Shown: positions 23,371 through 26,519 of the stretch, in pieces | Position numbering within the stretch: position 1 is the stretch's first letter | How the letters are laid out: each line of letters opens with the position of its first letter | NCBI GenBank assembly: GCA_016291895.1 | Contig: JAEEZO010000009.1 | Location: forward strand, 1 to 26,519 | DNA: 26,519 nucleotides | From: Caryophanales bacterium | GTDB taxonomy: Bacteria; Bacillota_I; Bacilli_A; RF39; UBA660 | Reading direction: 5' to 3' | Translations under genes and position numbers: made by a program | Notes under the pieces: generated by a model | The model's database searches: none | The model's input: only the letters and a program-made list of their open reading frames with translations | What the model was told of the DNA's origin: nothing

Positions 23371-24369
23371 ATGAAGATTGTTCAGAATATAATTGGAAAA
23401 ATTGTTAATCTATTAATCATAATTGTTATTGTTGCTATTATATTTTGTTTATACTGTGTTTTTTCAATAAAAGTTCTTCACAAACAATATATAAATCTCT
23501 TTGGCTATTCAATTTTTGAAGTTGCATCAGGAAGTATGCAAAAAACAATAAATGTGGGGGACGCTGTTTTAATAAAATTAAATAGTGGCAATTACAAAAA
23601 AGGTGATATTGTTACATATCAAAATGGTAATGATTATATTACTCATAGAATTGTAACGGTTGAAAATGATTATGTTATTACTAAAGGTGATAACAATAAT
23701 GTAAATGATAATCCAATTGATAAAAAATTAGTAGTAGGAAAAGTTGTTAAAGTCCTTCCAAGATTAGGAATATGGAAAAAAGTTTTATTAACTCCTAAAG
23801 TTATAGTTTTGGTTTTAGTAACTTTATTTATATTTAGCTTTATGTTTTCTTATGATGGAAAAGCAATTAAGATTATTTCGTCATCTAAGGCTCAAAAAGA
23901 AATTGATGTTCTCGTAAATGAAGAAGTCAATAAAAAAATGCAAGCTATGAAAAGGAGACGACGAAGTAAACGAGTTCTTGAAGCAACGCAAATTATTGAT
24001 GTTAATGAAATAAGAAAGCAGCTTTATAAAGAAGAAAAAGCTAAACGTAAGTTACAGCAAAGACAAACCAATAAAAAACTTGAAGCAACCCAAATTATTG
24101 ATGTTAATGAAATTAAACGTGAATTAACTAAACGTGAAATAGATGAACTCGTTAATCGAGAAGTTAATAGACGTTTACAAGAAATGAAACGAAGAAAAAG
24201 AAATAAAATGGTTTTAGAAACGACGCAAGTTATTGATGTTGATGAAATAAAAAAAGCTCTTGATGAAGAGAGTAAAATAACATCAACTAAAAAGAAAAAA
24301 CTTGATGTTTCACCAATCATGGAAGTTAATGAAATAAAGAAAAGAGTTGGTTCAAATGGAAAAATTTAA
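23371..24369 (+). CDS. SipW-type signal peptidase with repetitive cytosolic tail
   Basis: A 332-residue protein. Residues about 10-32 are a membrane segment, and the catalytic domain has Ser55 in SGSMQ, His92 in ITHRI, the KGDNN box (105-109) and Asp113, so it looks fully active. A second membrane segment lies at about 143-160. The usual enzyme ends there. This one adds about 170 very basic residues, expected to face the cytosol, with four copies of LEATQIIDVNEIK-like sequence (203, 237, 282, 311) and two copies of EIDxLVNxEVNxxxQxMKRR (177, 256). ATG 23371 is chosen over TTG 23344 because AAGGAG (23358-23363) fits only it. The end overlaps the next gene by 14 bases. Confidence 0.85.
   Translation: MKIVQNIIGKIVNLLIIIVIVAIIFCLYCVFSIKVLHKQYINLFGYSIFEVASGSMQKTINVGDAVLIKLNSGNYKKGDIVTYQNGNDYITHRIVTVENDYVITKGDNNNVNDNPIDKKLVVGKVVKVLPRLGIWKKVLLTPKVIVLVLVTLFIFSFMFSYDGKAIKIISSSKAQKEIDVLVNEEVNKKMQAMKRRRRSKRVLEATQIIDVNEIRKQLYKEEKAKRKLQQRQTNKKLEATQIIDVNEIKRELTKREIDELVNREVNRRLQEMKRRKRNKMVLETTQVIDVDEIKKALDEESKITSTKKKKLDVSPIMEVNEIKKRVGSNGKI
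23899..24348 (+). repeat. Alternating repeats in the signal peptidase tail
   Basis: Motif A (LEATQIIDVNEI, or variants LETTQVIDVDEI and LDVSPIMEVNEI) begins at 23977, 24079, 24214 and 24301. Motif B (EIDxLVNxEVN...MKRR) begins at 23899 and 24136. The first two A copies are almost identical in DNA. The fourth is the most diverged and lies at the end of the protein. Confidence 0.85.
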
Positions 24370-24940
24370 TAAACGACGTTTAATTATTTCAGGTATCCTA
24401 TTTGTTCTCGTTATTGTTTTGCTTGTTTTTATTAATACTGATGTTGTTACTTTTTCAAAATATGAAAGAACAATTGCATCAAATAATGATTTAAATACAG
24501 CTTTATATCTTTTAGATGATAAATATCAAACAATAACCGTTAAAATACCTGATGTAATTCCAAGTAATAATCAATATTTATACACTTTTTCAGTTAGTAA
24601 TTTTAAAGATGATCTACATAGTGATACAAATTTAAAATACAAAATACGTGTTCGTACAACAACGAACTTAAGAATAGGTTATGATTTATTTAATACATTA
24701 GATATTGAAAACGCGCCAACAGCGATAGTTACGAATAATATAAGTCCTGATGATGATGGTACTTATTTTAGAAATTTAATAACAAATGAGAAAACAATGC
24801 TATATAGTGAGGATAAAACAGATTATTATACTTTATTATTAACTTTTCCAGTTGATTATAAAGATTCGATGTATAGTGGAGTTCCTGAATTAATAGAAAT
24901 AAATGTTGAGTCAAAACAAATACTTGACTCAGATGATTAA
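24356..24940 (+). CDS. TasA/camelysin-like exported protein
   Basis: A 194-residue protein with a basic start, a hydrophobic segment (9-26) and TFSKY (32-36), a SipW-type context with Ser in place of Ala. The beta-rich mature part contains KYKIRVRTTTNLRIGYDLF and, near the end, YTLLLTFPVDYKDSMYSG followed by IEINVESKQI. The latter pattern (a strand with Pro, then a D..Y.G turn, then a final strand ending in Q-I) fits camelysin/TasA-like proteins. The start ATG 24356 is used instead of TTG 24347; AAGAG (24342-24346) is ten bases away. It overlaps the peptidase gene by 14 bases, so translation is probably coupled and it is a likely substrate of that enzyme. Confidence 0.7.
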   Translation: MEKFNKRRLIISGILFVLVIVLLVFINTDVVTFSKYERTIASNNDLNTALYLLDDKYQTITVKIPDVIPSNNQYLYTFSVSNFKDDLHSDTNLKYKIRVRTTTNLRIGYDLFNTLDIENAPTAIVTNNISPDDDGTYFRNLITNEKTMLYSEDKTDYYTLLLTFPVDYKDSMYSGVPELIEINVESKQILDSDD

Positions 24941-24964
24941 AACGAAAAACATTATTAAAAGTGC

Positions 24965-24993
24965 TTGAAATAATAGTTAATGTATGATACTAT
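24965..24993 (+). promoter_or_regulatory. Extended -10 promoter of the 25021 gene
   Basis: The -35 is TTGAAA (24965-24970), the spacer is 17 bases, and the -10 is TACTAT (24988-24993) with TG at 24985-24986. Confidence 0.7.
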
Positions 24994-25020
24994 GAATATG
25001 ATAGATAATGAGGTGAAATG

Positions 25021-26106
25021 ATGGAAGAAATGAACAAACAAAAAGAAGAAGAAAAAGAAAAAAAGAGAGGATTTCTTTTCTTAATTGAAGATAAGAATAA
25101 GAGATTATATAAGTTAATATTTGCTTTAATATTAGTAATCGCTATATTTTCAGTTGGTACTTATGCATGGTTTACTTCAAACTATACAGTTAAAGTACAA
25201 CAAATTGATGTAACTGTATCTGGTGGATCAGGTATTCAAATTTCAACAGATGCTGAAAACTGGAAATCAATGATTACAATTGATGATATCCTTAATCATG
25301 CATATGCTGGAGCAGTTAACCAAGTTCCAAAAGAAACTGATCAAATGAACCCAGTTTCAACAGTTAAAGTAGCTTATGCTGATGCTACTGCAAAAACACA
25401 AGGTTTACATATGTATAGAGGTACAATTGTAAACGATGTTAATGATGGTACAATGTACTTAGATTCTGCATCTGAAACTGATAGTGCAAATAACTTTAAC
25501 TATATTGCATTCGATTTATTCTTAAAATTAGATTTTAAAGAAAGTGAAGGACCAAAACAATTATACTTTACATCTGGAACAGGTGTTAAAGCAGGTAACC
25601 CTAATACACATATTGAATATGCCTCTCGTATGGGATTCGTTGTTAATGGTACACAACCATCTAGTTCAGATCTTACTACATTAAGAAATATAAAAGGTGC
25701 TGAGAACGTATTTATTTATGAACCAAATTATGATGTTCATACAAGTAATGGTCTTGCAAATGGACGTGATAATTATCATATAACAGGTCGTACAGTATCT
25801 GGAAATGCTACACCAGCTCAATATTATGGTGTAAAGGCTGCATTTGCATATGATCCAGATGATGCAACAAACTTCCCAGGTACACCACTTGATAGCACTG
25901 ATGCTAATAAATTTGCTTTAGTTGAACCAGATTTCAAAACAACTGCAGCAAATAGTTCTGATTTTGAATTTATGACATTACCAGTAGGTGTTACAAAGAT
26001 TCGTGTTTATATGTGGATTGAAGGTCAAGATATTGACTGTGAAAATACTGCATCTGGTGGTCAAGTTCAATATAATTTAGGATTTAAACTTCAAGAACAA
26101 CCATAG
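25021..26106 (+). CDS. TasA-like exported protein, candidate major subunit
   Basis: A 361-residue protein with a long charged N-terminus (1-30), a hydrophobic segment (31-46) and TYAWFT (47-52), a SipW-type cleavage context. The mature part parallels the protein at 9957: SGIQIS then WK, FIYEPNYDVHT, and the closing VRVYMWIEGQDIDCEN. The start is ATG 25021 rather than the adjoining ATG 25018, because AGGTGA (25011-25016) is too close to the latter; the difference is one residue. The gene stands alone with a good promoter and strong terminator, and it uses a narrow, AT-ending codon set (for example mostly CCA and ACA). Together these suggest high expression and a role as an abundant subunit, which is inferred. 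Confidence 0.75.
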   Translation: MEEMNKQKEEEKEKKRGFLFLIEDKNKRLYKLIFALILVIAIFSVGTYAWFTSNYTVKVQQIDVTVSGGSGIQISTDAENWKSMITIDDILNHAYAGAVNQVPKETDQMNPVSTVKVAYADATAKTQGLHMYRGTIVNDVNDGTMYLDSASETDSANNFNYIAFDLFLKLDFKESEGPKQLYFTSGTGVKAGNPNTHIEYASRMGFVVNGTQPSSSDLTTLRNIKGAENVFIYEPNYDVHTSNGLANGRDNYHITGRTVSGNATPAQYYGVKAAFAYDPDDATNFPGTPLDSTDANKFALVEPDFKTTAANSSDFEFMTLPVGVTKIRVYMWIEGQDIDCENTASGGQVQYNLGFKLQEQP

Positions 26107-26113
26107 GATAATT

Positions 26114-26143
26114 AAGATGTATTTAATATACATCTTTTTTTTT
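26114..26143 (+). terminator. Rho-independent terminator after the 25021 gene
   Basis: AAGATGTAT (26114-26122) pairs with ATACATCTT (26128-26136), followed by a run of nine T in 26135-26143. Confidence 0.9.
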
Positions 26144-26148
26144 ATAAT

Positions 26149-26173
26149 AAAAAGGTATTTATAATACCTTTTT
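26149..26173 (-). terminator. Second hairpin between converging genes, serving the minus strand
   Basis: AAAAAGGTATT (26149-26159) pairs with AATACCTTTTT (26163-26173) over TAT. Read on the minus strand it covers the stop codon of the converging gene and ends in a T run. The plus-strand side also ends in T, so it can work in both directions. Confidence 0.75.
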
Positions 26174-26519
26174 TCTTTGTAAACCTATTACTTTACCAAT
26201 TATTTTTAACTTACATAAATATTCTTTATTAACTCCATCATCTAAGATATAAAAACCATCTTTATAATTATAATTCATAATATGATAGTTATTATTATAG
26301 ATAAATAAACCAAGGGTATTATTATCTAATTTTTGGGTTTTTTCGACAATTAAGTAATCATCTTTCAAAATATTACGGTTAAGAAAATTATTGTTTTTTA
26401 TTTTATAAACAGTATATTTCTTTTTATTTTGTCGAATAAGTAAGTAATCATCTTCATTTAAAGCTTTTACTTTTATATAAGTATCATCAATATCCGCAAC
26501 TACCCATTTCTTTGTATCT
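26159..26519 (-). CDS. Partial minus-strand protein, possibly degenerate S24/LexA-like C-terminal region
   Basis: The frame is open from the right edge of the window to TAA at 26161-26159, giving the last 119 residues. No start is visible; a TTG at 26368 is internal to the longer frame. Two similar stretches, NEDDYLLIRQNKKKYTVYK and LKDDYLIVEKTQKL, are followed by FIYNNNYHIMNYNYKDG and finally KLKIIGKVIGLQRKK. The order [G/D]DYLIV, a hairpin and IIGKVIG recalls the S24 peptidase fold of LexA-type repressors, but the usual catalytic Lys strand reads IMNYN, so activity is doubtful. If correct it would be a regulator; this is a weak call. Confidence 0.5.
   Translation of the reverse strand, partial: DTKKWVVADIDDTYIKVKALNEDDYLLIRQNKKKYTVYKIKNNNFLNRNILKDDYLIVEKTQKLDNNTLGLFIYNNNYHIMNYNYKDGFYILDDGVNKEYLCKLKIIGKVIGLQRKKVL

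Noticed and set aside
23941..24215. AGG read as Met, as reported for some uncultured Bacilli
   Set aside because: In the signal peptidase tail AGG lies in an Arg run (MKRRRR), where the second repeat copy has CGA, so AGG is Arg here.
1..26519. UGA reassigned to Trp (genetic code 4)
   Set aside because: All Trp codons in the genes are TGG, the reading frames end cleanly at TAA/TAG without needing UGA read-through, and one gene ends in TGA at the natural overlap position.

Overview
The window is AT-rich (roughly 30% GC by eye) DNA packed almost entirely with plus-strand genes. Strong purine-rich ribosome sites, a PrsA-type lipoprotein foldase, SipW-type signal peptidases, extended -10 promoters and short U-tailed hairpin terminators point to a low-GC Gram-positive bacterium. 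The style resembles uncultured gut Bacilli (RF39/Erysipelotrichia-like groups), but that placement is an inference and no marker gene settles it. The standard code fits. No tRNA, rRNA, CRISPR array or transposon is visible, and no stretch over 300 bases lacks a gene.

Layout. (1) 1-2394: the 3' end of a gene for a Pro/Glu/Lys repeat protein, a CvpA-like membrane protein, and a PrsA-like foldase with its own promoter and terminator. (2) 2416-8298: a six-gene operon encoding an exported beta-rich protein, an unknown helical cytosolic protein, a membrane-anchored McrB-like AAA+ ATPase, a DUF2357-like partner without an obvious nuclease domain, a SipW-type signal peptidase and a TasA-like exported protein. 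(3) 8333-9001: a monocistronic TasA-like gene with a possible operator. (4) 9052-20470: a three-gene operon of two anchored TasA-like proteins and a 3,151-residue surface protein built from an InlB-like repeat, about five trefoil-like modules, a long GGGN solenoid of about thirty coils and a non-repetitive C-terminus. (5) 20501-22170: a 41-residue protein coupled to a 506-residue helical cytosolic protein. (6) 22182-24940: a signal-peptidase-like pseudoenzyme, a TasA-like protein, a second complete signal peptidase with an unusual repetitive cytosolic tail, and another TasA-like protein. (7) 24965-26143: a monocistronic, probably well expressed TasA-like gene. (8) A converging partial minus-strand gene at the right edge.

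Taken together this looks like a dedicated surface-fibre/matrix locus. Nine exported proteins, including the giant one, carry a related five-residue motif, [T/S/A]-[Y/L/F]-[A/G/S]-x-[Y/F/N], at the end of the hydrophobic segment. It resembles the SipW cleavage context of Bacillus TasA (TWAAF). Two complete Ser/His signal peptidases are encoded beside them. The most unusual aspects are the McrB-like ATPase/DUF2357 pair co-transcribed with signal peptidase and fibre-like genes, the catalytically degenerate signal peptidase paralogue, the repeat-bearing tail on the second peptidase, and the giant solenoid protein. The function (adhesion, biofilm matrix or fibre assembly) is inferred, not shown.
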